A DNA stretch of 64,000 nucleotides from Rikenella microfusus. GTDB lineage: Bacteria; Bacteroidota; Bacteroidia; Bacteroidales; VadinHA17. This document shows, one piece after another, positions 17,357 to 26,413 of this stretch (position 1 is the first letter of the stretch; each line of letters begins with the position of its first letter). Made by a program: the position numbers and the translations under genes. The DNA is taken from NCBI GenBank assembly GCA_020722575.1, contig DYKN01000002.1, forward strand, positions 1-64,000. Reading direction: 5' to 3'. The notes under the pieces were generated by a model. It did not search any database. It was not told where the DNA came from and worked only from the letters and a program-made list of their open reading frames with translations.

Positions 17357-20290
17357 ATGTTCCTGAACTGCCACTCATACTACAGTCTGCGTTATGGTAC
17401 CATACCTGTTGAACAACTGGTAGAAAAAGCTGTTGAATATAATGCAGAAGCTGTAGCATTGACCGATATCAACAATACCACAGGCATATTCGAGTTTGTC
17501 AAATTGTGCAGAAAAAGTAACATCAAGCCTCTGGCGGGTATTGAGTTCAGAAACGGAAACAGATTCCTGTTCATCGGTATTGCCAGGAATAATGAAGGAT
17601 TCAGTGAACTTAACCAATTTCTTACCACCCATAACATAAACGGCACAACAATTGAGTTCCCTGCTCCGCCATTCCGGAATGTGTATGTAATTTATTCCTC
17701 TGATAATATTCCTTCACGTAAATTATTTGATAATGAATACATTGGAATTAGGAGCAGGAGTTTAAGCAGAATTATTTCCTTCCCTCCTTCCATTAGAACC
17801 CGTCTGGTTGTTCTTAGTCCTGTAACTTTTCTCTATTCCGACGACTATTACATTCACAAAAACCTGAGGGCAATTGACAACAATATATTGCTGAGTCGCC
17901 TGAAGTCGGAACAATGTGCGACGGAAGACGAGATTTTCAGGAGTAAGAATGAGATTATCAATGCTTTCCGGGATTTCCCTGATATTATCGAAAACACAGT
18001 GAAGCTGATTGACGACTGTAACTTTACTCCGGATCTTGAAGGAAACAAGAATAAAAAAGTATATTCAGCGAGCCGATACGATGATAAACTTTTGCTTGAA
18101 AAGCTTGCCTGGGATGGAATGTTATACCGATATGGAAGCAACAACATTGAAGCAAAAAAGAGAATCAGGCATGAACTTGATATCATTGATAAACTTGGTT
18201 TTTCTGCATATTTTCTTATTGCATGGGATATTGTAAGGTACTCTATGTCACGTGGTTTTTATCACGTTGGGCGTGGTAGCGGCGCCAATTCCATTGTGGC
18301 TTATTGCTTGAAAATAACTAATGTTGATCCCATTGACCTGAACCTTTACTTTGAAAGGTTTATCAATCCAAAAAGAAGCAGTCCGCCCGATTTTGATATT
18401 GACTATTCATGGAAAGAAAGGGATGAAGTGCTTGATTATATATTCAAAAGATACGGTTTGAAACATACAGCTCTTCTTGGTACGATAAATACTTTCAGGG
18501 GCAGGTCAATTGTAAGAGAACTTGGTAAGGTTCATGGGCTCCCGAAAGAAGAAATTGATAGTTTGACCAACGATCCTTCTGCCGAAATAAATCGTAATGA
18601 AATCAGTGATGCTGTTTTTTCTGTGGGACTTAAAATTACAGATTTTCCCAATATCAGAAGCATACATGCCGGTGGTGTTATTATCTCTGAAGAACCGTTA
18701 GTCTGTTATACTGCGCTTGACCTTCCTCCAAAAGGTTTTCAGACCACCCAATGGGACATGTACACTGCCGAAGAGATAGGATTTGAAAAGCTTGATATCC
18801 TGAGCCAGAGAGGCATTGGTCATATACGGGAAGGTACAGAAATAATATTACGCAACCGGAATATCAAAATTAACATTAATGATATCGTAAAATTCAAAAA
18901 CGATCCGCTTGTAAAAGAATATCTTGGTAAAGGAGAAACCAAGGGGTGCTTTTATATTGAAAGCCCATCAATGAGAGGTCTTCTTAAAAAGCTCAGGTGT
19001 GAAGATTACAAAACACTCGTTGCTGCAAGTTCAGTTATACGCCCGGGTGTTGCCAGATCGGGCATGATGCGTGAATATATCTACCGTTTTCACAATCCCG
19101 GGAAATTTGAGTATTTGCATCCTGTGATGAAGGAACAGCTTGAGGAAACATTTGGTGTAATGATTTACCAGGAAGATGTGTTGAAGGTCTGTCATCATTT
19201 TGCCGGCCTTGACCTCGCCGATGCCGATACCCTCAGAAGAGCGATGAGTGGAAAATACAGATCGAAGCAGGAAATGTTGAAAATAAAGAATAAATTCTTT
19301 TCAAACTGCAGAGAAAGAGGCTACACTGAAGAAATTACAAAAGAAGTCTGGAGGCAGATTGAATCTTTTGCTGGATACTCTTTCTCAAAAGCACATTCAG
19401 CTTCTTATGCTGTTGAAAGTTTACAAAGCCTGTATCTTAAGGCTCATTTCCCTCTGGAATTTATGGTTGCAGTAATTAACAACTTCGGTGGATTTTACCG
19501 CACATGGGTTTATGTTCATGAAGCCAGAAGATATGGAGCAAGAATTCATCTTCCATGTGTCAACAGAAGCACATACAAAACAACAATTTACGGTTCAGAT
19601 ATTTATCTGGGTTTTATCCACATAATGAATCTGGAAGAGAAAATTGCAAGGTCAATTGAGATTGAAAGAGAAAAAAACGGAACCTTCGTCAGTCTTGATG
19701 ATTTTGTTGAAAAAATAAATCCTGGACTTGAACAATTAATAATACTTATAAGAACGGGCGCCCTGAGATTTACTGGAAAAACCAAACCTGTGTTGCTCTG
19801 GGAAGCGCACATGCTGATAAACAAACGGAAACCCGATCCTGTTAAGCCACTTTTTTTTACTCCCCCTAAAAAATATTCTCTTCCCGAGTTTGAAAATGAT
19901 ATACTGGTTGATGCTTACGATGAAACAGAATTTCTTGGTTTTCCTGTTTCCTGTTCCTGGTTTGACTTGCTTGAAACATCTTACCGTGGTAACGCCTTCG
20001 CCAGCAATTTGTTAAACTTTACCGGAAAAAAGGTGAGAATGGTCGGCCATCTGGTAACTGTGAAATATATCAAAACAATTAAAAATGAATGGATGAATTT
20101 TGGTTGTTTTATTGATTCAGAAGGTAACTATTTCGATACTATCCACTTCCCTCAATCGCTAAAAAACCATCCATTCAGAGGTAGTGGAGTATATCTTATT
20201 GCAGGAAAAGTAGTTACAGAATTTGGGTATCCATCGGTTGAAGTAGAAAAAATGGAAAAATTGCCTGTAAAAAAAGACCCAAGGTCTTAA
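17357..20290 (+). CDS. DnaE2-like error-prone DNA polymerase III alpha subunit
   Basis: C-family polymerase of 977 residues, well below the 1150 or more of replicative DnaE. The PHP domain is at about 1-200 (NCHSYYSLRYG). The palm has GRGSGANSIVAYCL and PDFDID near 345, with the third acidic residue in EKLDILSQRGI. That last sequence resembles the DnaE2 form more than the FDFLGL of replicative DnaE. Helix-hairpin-helix and an OB-fold (about 885-970, KKVRMVGHLVTVKYI) end the protein; no tau-binding tail is seen. It is downstream of dinB in the repressor-controlled cassette, so it is best read as the mutagenic partner rather than the replicase. It converges on rel, 23 bases away. Confidence 0.88.
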   Translation: MFLNCHSYYSLRYGTIPVEQLVEKAVEYNAEAVALTDINNTTGIFEFVKLCRKSNIKPLAGIEFRNGNRFLFIGIARNNEGFSELNQFLTTHNINGTTIEFPAPPFRNVYVIYSSDNIPSRKLFDNEYIGIRSRSLSRIISFPPSIRTRLVVLSPVTFLYSDDYYIHKNLRAIDNNILLSRLKSEQCATEDEIFRSKNEIINAFRDFPDIIENTVKLIDDCNFTPDLEGNKNKKVYSASRYDDKLLLEKLAWDGMLYRYGSNNIEAKKRIRHELDIIDKLGFSAYFLIAWDIVRYSMSRGFYHVGRGSGANSIVAYCLKITNVDPIDLNLYFERFINPKRSSPPDFDIDYSWKERDEVLDYIFKRYGLKHTALLGTINTFRGRSIVRELGKVHGLPKEEIDSLTNDPSAEINRNEISDAVFSVGLKITDFPNIRSIHAGGVIISEEPLVCYTALDLPPKGFQTTQWDMYTAEEIGFEKLDILSQRGIGHIREGTEIILRNRNIKININDIVKFKNDPLVKEYLGKGETKGCFYIESPSMRGLLKKLRCEDYKTLVAASSVIRPGVARSGMMREYIYRFHNPGKFEYLHPVMKEQLEETFGVMIYQEDVLKVCHHFAGLDLADADTLRRAMSGKYRSKQEMLKIKNKFFSNCRERGYTEEITKEVWRQIESFAGYSFSKAHSASYAVESLQSLYLKAHFPLEFMVAVINNFGGFYRTWVYVHEARRYGARIHLPCVNRSTYKTTIYGSDIYLGFIHIMNLEEKIARSIEIEREKNGTFVSLDDFVEKINPGLEQLIILIRTGALRFTGKTKPVLLWEAHMLINKRKPDPVKPLFFTPPKKYSLPEFENDILVDAYDETEFLGFPVSCSWFDLLETSYRGNAFASNLLNFTGKKVRMVGHLVTVKYIKTIKNEWMNFGCFIDSEGNYFDTIHFPQSLKNHPFRGSGVYLIAGKVVTEFGYPSVEVEKMEKLPVKKDPRS

Positions 20291-20313
20291 AACTCTATTC
20301 CTTAATGTTTTCT

Positions 20314-22500
20314 TTAATCACTACCCTCAACCCTGACTGCCTTCAGGACACCTTTTATAAGTAGTATTTTTTTTATAATGCTTTGTAATACATCATTATT
20401 GGGTACCATTATCTGCAGTAAACCTTCAAACATTCCTTCATTCATATTGTAATTAAAGCTTCTGATAGTTATTTTGTAGTCCGAAATGATATCTGCTATT
20501 TTATTTACAATACCAATTTCAGCAATGCCAGTAATTTTTAGTGATGTTCTGAAATTGGGTATATCTTTTCCCTGAGTCCATTTTGCCGCAACATACCGGT
20601 ATGGATATCTGGTTAGCATATATTGAGCATTCGGGCATGATGTTCTATGTATCCTTATTCCTTCCGATACAGTAACAAATCCAAATATCCTGTCTCCAAA
20701 AACAGGATTGCAGCATTTTGCAAGACTGTAATCAAGTCCTTCAACTTTTTCATCAATTACCAGATAATCAGTAAATGATACGTTCAAACTATCCTCTTTA
20801 ACACTTTCATGCTTTACATCAGAAACTGTTTTTTCTTCTTTATTTTTTACTTCAGGTTTTGTTAGTATATCTTTTATTTCTAGAAGATTAATTTTTTCCA
20901 GTGCGATTAGATAGTATAGATCCTGGGCGGTTTTAAGCTGATAATATGATTGCAATTTGCTTATTATAGTATCTCCATATGTTATTTTCCAGTTCTTGAG
21001 TCTGCGCATCAATATTTCCTTACCTTCTATGGCTTTCTGGTTTTTCTCTTCATTAAGAGCCTGTTTAATTTTAGCTTTCGCTTTTTGTGTTACAACAAAT
21101 GAAAGCCAGTCGTGACTTGGTTTCTGGCTTCGGGATGTAAGAACGGATACGTGGTCGCCATTATTAAGAACATATTTTATTGTCACGTTTTTGCCATTTA
21201 CTTTAGCTCCAACGCACGTCCGGCCAATTTCAGTATGTATATCAAATGCAAAATCCAGAACTGTTGCTCCTGCAGGCAACTGACGAAGTTCTCCTTTAGG
21301 GGTAAACACAAAAACTTCATCGGAATATAAACCAGGTCGTATCTGGTCAATAAAAGATTCATCCCGATCGGTAGAATCAAGTATCTCCCTCATTCTGGCC
21401 AGCCATTGGTCAAGGCCAGATTCCCCTTCCTTCAAACCTTTATACTTATAGTGTGCAGCAAGTCCTTTTTCTGCTATTTCATCCATTCTGACGGTTCTTA
21501 TCTGTACTTCCACCCATTTTCCTCCTGGCCCCACCACAGTAGTATGTAATGATTCATATCCGTTTGATTTTGGGATAGAAATCCAGTCACGTAAACGGCT
21601 GGGATTAGGCTGATAAAGATCTGTAACGATTGAATAGACTTTCCAGCAGTCTGATTTTTCATTTTCAAGATTACTCTCAATGATTATTCTTACGGCAAAA
21701 ATGTCATAGACTTCATCAAAATCCACCCCTTGCTTACGCATTTTTGTTAAAATAGAATGTATTGATTTAGTGCGACTTTTAATTGTAAATCTAAATCCAA
21801 GGTTTAGTAGTTTTTCTTTTATGGGAGCAGTAAATTCTTTAATGAATTTGTTTCTTGAAGAGGCAGTTTTTTTGAGTTTTTCGTAAATATAATTGTACTG
21901 TTCAGGTTCAAGGTACTTAACAGCGAGGTCCTCAAGTTCTGATTTAAGATTATAAAGGCCAAGCCGGTGTGCAAGCGGTGCAAAAAGAAAATACGTCTCA
22001 GAAGCCAGAGGTAGTTTTTCTTTCTCAGGAACTTTGTCCAGCCCCTGCATTATTACCAGTCTTTCAGCCAATTTAATAAGGATAACCCTTAAATCATCAG
22101 CCAGGCTGAGTAAAAGTTTTCGAAAACTTTCTGACTGGTAGGATGTTTGTGTTGACTCAATAGAGGATATCTTCGATAAACCTTCAAGTATCGTAAAAGT
22201 ACTATTACCGAATATTTTTATTAACTCTGTCCTTTTAGTCTTGATTTTATCATAAATATAATGCAGAAGAGTTCCTGTAATAACTGAAATACTACTTGGA
22301 TTTATCTCTTTGACAACGGTATTAGCTACATCAAGGGCATGTATAATAACAGATTCTCCAGTGATAATCGTTCTGTCATTGCATGATTCAGAAAGTATAT
22401 CAATGGCTTTTCTGATCAGTGGGATATCCTTTTCAGGAAGAATTTTCCTTACTGAATTCAGAAGTTTTCTGTATCTGGAATATATTTGTCGCGATATCAC
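20314..22500 (-). CDS. Rel-family (p)ppGpp synthetase with degenerate hydrolase domain
   Basis: Long RelA/SpoT homologue, 728 residues. In the HD domain His54 and His80 remain, but the HD pair reads H80-Tyr81, the following ED pair is Asp84-Lys85, and the KLADRLHNM motif reads KLAERLVIM (Glu146, Val149, Ile150). ppGpp hydrolysis should therefore be lost. The synthetase domain (about 235-350) looks intact: FDEVYDIFAVRI, NGYESLHTTV, VEVQIRT, with RLRD at the RxKD position. TGS (about 394-455), a cysteine-containing ZFD region (YSLAKCCNPVFGDR) and an ACT domain complete the family layout. This points to a RelA-like synthetase; another Rel with an active hydrolase would be needed elsewhere. GTG start. 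Confidence 0.93.
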   Translation of the reverse strand: MISRQIYSRYRKLLNSVRKILPEKDIPLIRKAIDILSESCNDRTIITGESVIIHALDVANTVVKEINPSSISVITGTLLHYIYDKIKTKRTELIKIFGNSTFTILEGLSKISSIESTQTSYQSESFRKLLLSLADDLRVILIKLAERLVIMQGLDKVPEKEKLPLASETYFLFAPLAHRLGLYNLKSELEDLAVKYLEPEQYNYIYEKLKKTASSRNKFIKEFTAPIKEKLLNLGFRFTIKSRTKSIHSILTKMRKQGVDFDEVYDIFAVRIIIESNLENEKSDCWKVYSIVTDLYQPNPSRLRDWISIPKSNGYESLHTTVVGPGGKWVEVQIRTVRMDEIAEKGLAAHYKYKGLKEGESGLDQWLARMREILDSTDRDESFIDQIRPGLYSDEVFVFTPKGELRQLPAGATVLDFAFDIHTEIGRTCVGAKVNGKNVTIKYVLNNGDHVSVLTSRSQKPSHDWLSFVVTQKAKAKIKQALNEEKNQKAIEGKEILMRRLKNWKITYGDTIISKLQSYYQLKTAQDLYYLIALEKINLLEIKDILTKPEVKNKEEKTVSDVKHESVKEDSLNVSFTDYLVIDEKVEGLDYSLAKCCNPVFGDRIFGFVTVSEGIRIHRTSCPNAQYMLTRYPYRYVAAKWTQGKDIPNFRTSLKITGIAEIGIVNKIADIISDYKITIRSFNYNMNEGMFEGLLQIMVPNNDVLQSIIKKILLIKGVLKAVRVEGSD

Positions 22501-22543
22501 AGTTCAGCAGATTACAAGAAATTTTACAACGTTAAAATATAAT

Positions 22544-22571
22544 AAAAAACCCCGGTTTTAACAAACCGGGG
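22544..22571 (-). terminator. Terminator of the beta-barrel protein gene
   Basis: CCCCGGTTT (22550-22558) and AAACCGGGG (22563-22571) form a perfect 9-bp stem with a 4-base loop. On the minus strand it is followed by a T run (the A run 22544-22549). It separates this gene from rel downstream. Confidence 0.9.
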
Positions 22572-22602
22572 CGAAAAAAATTGATTTCAATCTTACATTT
22601 TT

Positions 22603-23682
22603 CTATCTGAATGATATTCCAATACCTGTTGAGAAAACGTTATATTGTGCTCTGGTATAATCGGCATGAATAGTAATCACTGCAAGTTTGAGTCTGAATC
22701 CTGCATTTATTTTCAGCCCTGAAAAATTTTTAACATTAACAGGATCTACAGTACTGCCTTTTATTACACCCGAATCATTGTATTCTGCATATGGTGTAGC
22801 ACCTTGAACCAGAACAGGTGTTGGGAAGTTACCTTGTAGTTCTATTTTGGTTTGTGTTTTACCATAACCCAATCCTCCATAAAAAGTAATAACCGGGAGG
22901 TTAACCGAGCCAACGAGGCCGATATTTAAAGCATTTACTTCAGCTGAAATTTTCTGACCGCTGAAGGCATCTGGACCACTGTAAACTGAATAATTTGTTG
23001 GCATTGATGGGTCAGGTTGCAGGCTGACAGGTACATTACCCTGAAGCTTTGTATATCCTCCAAAAAGAGAAACATCAACAGGGATAAGCTTATTACCTGG
23101 AATGTACTGCATAATGCTATGCATAATTCCAATTCCCATTAAACCTACTGTAGCATTCTCTTTTATATTTAAGGTTGGTATATATCTGACTTTCAATTCA
23201 GTTCCCAAGGGTAGTCCTATGCCTACCTGTGCAGTCGGAACCGGAATATATCTCCAGCCTGTTCCTGGAGGTAATTTGAAGGAGGTGAGAGTAACACCAC
23301 TCTCTTCTTTGGAAAGGACAGGCCCATCCGTATCCGGACCTGAAATAGTTGAAGCTGTGCCTGATCCCTGCAGTGTTGCAAGACCAAGATCACTAACATT
23401 GTATGTATCAGCTGATTTTGGTACTACACCAGCATTAATGCCAAATGTAATATCAAAACCTCCAAGTTTATGAGGCTTTGCAGTATTGTACCAGCTACTG
23501 TTAAGGCCGGCTCCGAAAGCATTTGCCCATGGTGCAATATACGCCTCAATAATTTTTAATCCGTCATTTGCACCTGCTCTCAGAAAATCTACATTATCTA
23601 TTTGTCCGTAAGAGAAGTTCATTGCCTGAATGACAAGTGCCACAGGCAGAATGAGAAGCCTGATAAGTCTCTTTTTTTTCAT
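22603..23682 (-). CDS. Outer-membrane beta-barrel protein (DUF6588-like)
   Basis: A 359-residue protein with a signal peptide (MKKKRLIRLLILPVALVIQAMNFSYGQ, cleaved after about 26). The mature part is rich in alternating hydrophobic beta strands, glycine and aromatic residues, and ends in a strand with C-terminal phenylalanine (NVFSTGIGISFR), as outer-membrane barrels do. The opening segment (NDGLKIIEAYIAPWANAFGAGLNSSWYNTAKPH) resembles the Bacteroidota DUF6588 proteins as I remember them. Transported substrate, if any, is unknown. It ends at a strong terminator; an SDR gene lies 87 bases upstream. Confidence 0.75.
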   Translation of the reverse strand: MKKKRLIRLLILPVALVIQAMNFSYGQIDNVDFLRAGANDGLKIIEAYIAPWANAFGAGLNSSWYNTAKPHKLGGFDITFGINAGVVPKSADTYNVSDLGLATLQGSGTASTISGPDTDGPVLSKEESGVTLTSFKLPPGTGWRYIPVPTAQVGIGLPLGTELKVRYIPTLNIKENATVGLMGIGIMHSIMQYIPGNKLIPVDVSLFGGYTKLQGNVPVSLQPDPSMPTNYSVYSGPDAFSGQKISAEVNALNIGLVGSVNLPVITFYGGLGYGKTQTKIELQGNFPTPVLVQGATPYAEYNDSGVIKGSTVDPVNVKNFSGLKINAGFRLKLAVITIHADYTRAQYNVFSTGIGISFR

Positions 23683-23769
23683 ATTTCTTGAATTAAATTA
23701 GAAAATAACAATCTTTTTTGTCTATATGCATAAATAACTGTTCAATCAATAAACGAATCTACCAGTCAA

Positions 23770-24588
23770 TTATTTCAGAACGGAGTCTGGTTCACGTGCA
23801 AATTCATTATAATATCCCCGATCAACCAATCCAGGAAAAAGAAATTTCAAGATTACAGTAAGTTTCCCTGTCAGGGTCATTATTGCATAACTTCTTCTAT
23901 TAATAATTTTTTTAATGATTTTTCTGGCCACAATCTCAGGTGAAACCAGTTTTTCCTCTTTTCTTGGAGATTCACCCTGTTCCTTTCCATCAGCTAGAAG
24001 GGCTTTTTTACGGATTTCCGTGGAAGTAAAACCTGGAGAAACAATAAGTACATGTAAGCCTTTTTTTAAATTTTCAATACGTATACATTCCATTAACCCG
24101 TGAATTGCAAATTTTGATGCTGAATAACCTGATCTACCGGGTAAGCCATGGAATCCTCCAATTGAAGATACTGCGACGAGTGCACCTTTTCTCTCCAGCA
24201 GGTAATTAAGTGCAAATTGCGAACAATAAACTGTACCCCAGAAATTTACATTCATGAGCTTTTCAAGAACTTTTACATCAGTTTCATGGAAAAGTGCTTT
24301 CATAGAAATGCCTGCATTATTAATAAGAATATCTATTCCTCCAAAAGATTTAACTGTTTTTTCAATTAATTTCTGACATGATTCCCTGCTGGTCACATCT
24401 GTTTCTACCGCCATTGCCCTGAAGCCTTTTTTATTAAGACTTTCTGCAATTTCATTCAATTTATCTACCGATCTGGCAGCAAGAACCACGATGCTTCCAT
24501 ATTTTGCAAATTCAAATGCCAGGGCTTTCCCAATACCCGAGGATGCACCCGTAATAATTACAACTTTTTCCTTCAGACGATATTTCAT
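23770..24588 (-). CDS. Short-chain dehydrogenase/reductase
   Basis: Classical SDR of 272 residues. It has the Rossmann motif ITGASSGIGKALA (about 12-24), the NNAGIS motif and the active-site YSASKFA, with the catalytic serine in AVSSIGG. The C-terminal part (about 230-265) has an extra hydrophobic stretch (LTGKLTVILKFLFPGLVDRGYY), resembling membrane-associated reductases of the dehydrogenase/reductase 7 type. The cofactor is probably NADP because an arginine (AARSVDK) follows strand two. Substrate unknown. It has no obvious operon partner: the next gene upstream is tRNA-Lys on the other strand. Confidence 0.88.
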   Translation of the reverse strand: MKYRLKEKVVIITGASSGIGKALAFEFAKYGSIVVLAARSVDKLNEIAESLNKKGFRAMAVETDVTSRESCQKLIEKTVKSFGGIDILINNAGISMKALFHETDVKVLEKLMNVNFWGTVYCSQFALNYLLERKGALVAVSSIGGFHGLPGRSGYSASKFAIHGLMECIRIENLKKGLHVLIVSPGFTSTEIRKKALLADGKEQGESPRKEEKLVSPEIVARKIIKKIINRRSYAIMTLTGKLTVILKFLFPGLVDRGYYNEFAREPDSVLK

Positions 24589-24677
24589 TATATTTGATTA
24601 TGCTGTAAAAGTAGTAAAATCAATCAATGTTAAAATGTGACAGATAGTAAAATTATTTTAAAAAAAGAAATTGAGTT

Positions 24678-24708
24678 TTTGGATATCTTTAAAAATATAA
24701 TACCTTTG
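24678..24708 (+). promoter_or_regulatory. Consensus promoter of tRNA-Lys
   Basis: TTTG (24678-24681), a 19-base spacer and TACCTTTG (24701-24708) match the Bacteroidota promoter in full. It ends 21 bases before the mature tRNA 5' end, leaving a short 5' leader for RNase P to remove. Confidence 0.8.
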
Positions 24709-24729
24709 CACTCGCAAATTTTCAAGAAT

Positions 24730-24802
24730 GATTCAGTAGCTCAGCCGGTAGAGCACATCCCTTTTAAGGATGGGGTCCTGGGTTCGATTCCCAGCTGGAT
24801 CA
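24730..24802 (+). tRNA. tRNA-Lys (anticodon TTT)
   Basis: The acceptor arm GATTCAG (24730-24736) pairs with CTGGATC (24795-24801), with one G-T pair. The anticodon stem CATCC/GGATG encloses the loop CTTTTAA, giving anticodon TTT. The T arm CTGGG-TTCGATT-CCCAG is canonical. CCA is not encoded; the discriminator A is followed by CAAAA. Confidence 0.97.
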
Positions 24803-24808
24803 CAAAAT

Positions 24809-24843
24809 AAAAACCTGGTTTTTACGACCAGGTTTTTATTTTT
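24809..24843. terminator. Bidirectional terminator between tRNA-Lys and the Lrp gene
   Basis: AAAAACCTGGT (24809-24819) pairs with ACCAGGTTTTT (24827-24837) around a 7-base loop. The stem is flanked by A and T runs on either side, so it can end transcription of tRNA-Lys on the plus strand and of the convergent regulator gene on the minus strand. Confidence 0.85.
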
Positions 24844-24855
24844 TAAACCCATATT

Positions 24856-25326
24856 TTACTTTGACAGTACCGGTATCTGGCGGTTAATTGATTCTTCTAA
24901 AGATATAAGGGTTTCAGTACGTGTGATGCCTTGAATGGTCTGTATTTTTTCAGTAAGAATCTGCTTGAGATGTTCATTATCTCTTGTATAAACCTTTATA
25001 AAAAGTGAATAATTACCTGTAGTATAGTGGCATTCAATAATTTCAGGGACATCTTTAAATTTTTTAACGACTTCTCTGTATTGTCCCGGATGGTCAAGGA
25101 ATATACCAATGTATGCACAAGTACGAAATCCTACCATAACAGGGTCAACCTTAAACTCTGATCCTTTGATAACACCGAGCCTGATCAGGCGCTGAACACG
25201 TTGATGAATAGCAGCTCCTGAAACACCACAAGCTCTTGCTACTTCCAGATACGGAACTCTTGCATTCTTTGTAATAATATCAAGAATTTTCCTATCAAGG
25301 TCATCTATCATAAGATTTTCACTCAT
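24856..25326 (-). CDS. Lrp/AsnC family transcriptional regulator
   Basis: A 156-residue regulator with the AsnC helix-turn-helix at about 9-65 (LDRKILDIITKNARVPYLEVARACGVSGAAIHQRVQRLI) and a RAM ligand-binding domain (about 75-150) with the usual beta-alpha-beta-beta-alpha-beta order. Family members form dimers to octamers and sense amino acids or related metabolites. The first helix and the VSGAAIHQRV recognition helix are well conserved. It is a single-gene unit; neither neighbour is an obvious amino-acid gene, so a global role is possible. Confidence 0.93.
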   Translation of the reverse strand: MSENLMIDDLDRKILDIITKNARVPYLEVARACGVSGAAIHQRVQRLIRLGVIKGSEFKVDPVMVGFRTCAYIGIFLDHPGQYREVVKKFKDVPEIIECHYTTGNYSLFIKVYTRDNEHLKQILTEKIQTIQGITRTETLISLEESINRQIPVLSK

Positions 25327-25501
25327 AATATTTTATTTATTAGGTAATTAATAATTTATATTTTAAAACGACTGAAAATTATAAATTTAAAATTAAAACT
25401 ACAAATACTTTTGTATATATTTAACCTAAAATAGTTTAAAAACATCGATTTTTAAAAATCTAATTATCCGCAATATAATTTTATGGAATTTAAGATTTGA
25501 A

Positions 25502-26413
25502 TTATTTGTTAATACAGCCAATAAGGTTTGAATAGTCGGTAATACCTTTTTCCAAGAGGAATTGTTCGATTCCGTGAATAATTTTCAATGGAGCTTGCGG
25601 ATCAATAAAAAGTGCTGTTCCAACCTGTATAGCAGTTGCACCAGCCATAATAAATTCCAAAGCATCAAAAGCATTCATTATTCCACCAATACCGATGACC
25701 GGAATTTTCACTGATTTTGCAGCCTGCCATACCATTCTCAATGCCAGAGGTTTAATTGCAGGCCCCGACAATCCTCCTGTAACTGTTGCAAGTGATGGCC
25801 TCATTCTTTTCACATCAATTGACATTCCGAGAAATGTATTGATTAGTGATATTGAATCAGCACCGTTATCTTCAGCGATTTTTGCAAATTCTTCAATTGA
25901 AGTAACGTTTGGAGAAAGCTTTACAATAAGCACATGCGGATAAACTTTCCTGACAGCACTTATTACTTTACGTGCTGTATCAGGGTTAGTGCCAAAAGCC
26001 ATCCCTCCCATTTTTACGTTAGGACATGAAATATTCAATTCAATAGCAGGTATCTTTTCGAGGGTGGTAACTTTACTTGCAAGTTCTACATAATCTTCGA
26101 TGGTGTTGCCATTAATATTTATGATAATATTAGTATCGAAAGATTTAATTTGAGGATAAATGTATTTTTCAAAATAATCAAAGCCCTTATTCTGAAGTCC
26201 GACCGAATTAAGCATGCCTGAAGGAGTTTCGGCCATTCTGGGGTAAGGATTACCTTCTCGAGGTTCATTGGTCATTCCCTTTAAAATAATTCCTCCAAGT
26301 TTTTCCGGTGGCAGAAAATCTTTAAGTTCTTGTCCATAGCCACATGTTCCTGAGGCTGTTAGAACAGGATTTTTAAAAAAAAGTTTTCCTATGTTAAATC
26401 CGGTTTTCACCAT
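25502..26413 (-). CDS. pyrD: Dihydroorotate dehydrogenase, class 1B catalytic subunit
   Basis: FMN enzyme of 303 residues that oxidises dihydroorotate to orotate in pyrimidine synthesis. The active-site cysteine is in ELNISCPN (about 126-133), which marks class 1 enzymes; class 2 has serine. FMN-binding elements include the GTCGYGQE loop and the C-terminal [28 protein letters not shown]. It overlaps the preceding pyrK by 7 bases, and the pair forms the class 1B heterotetramer that passes electrons to NAD+. A cytosolic NAD-linked enzyme is common in anaerobic lineages. Confidence 0.96.
   Translation of the reverse strand: MVKTGFNIGKLFFKNPVLTASGTCGYGQELKDFLPPEKLGGIILKGMTNEPREGNPYPRMAETPSGMLNSVGLQNKGFDYFEKYIYPQIKSFDTNIIININGNTIEDYVELASKVTTLEKIPAIELNISCPNVKMGGMAFGTNPDTARKVISAVRKVYPHVLIVKLSPNVTSIEEFAKIAEDNGADSISLINTFLGMSIDVKRMRPSLATVTGGLSGPAIKPLALRMVWQAAKSVKIPVIGIGGIMNAFDALEFIMAGATAIQVGTALFIDPQAPLKIIHGIEQFLLEKGITDYSNLIGCINK

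Noticed and set aside
15124..20290. Prophage origin for the CI-like repressor
   Set aside because: No integrase, structural or lysis genes are nearby; the neighbours are DNA polymerases and normal core genes.
22544..22571. Regulatory hairpin in front of rel
   Set aside because: Oriented and placed as a standard terminator for the upstream beta-barrel gene, with a T run on the minus strand.
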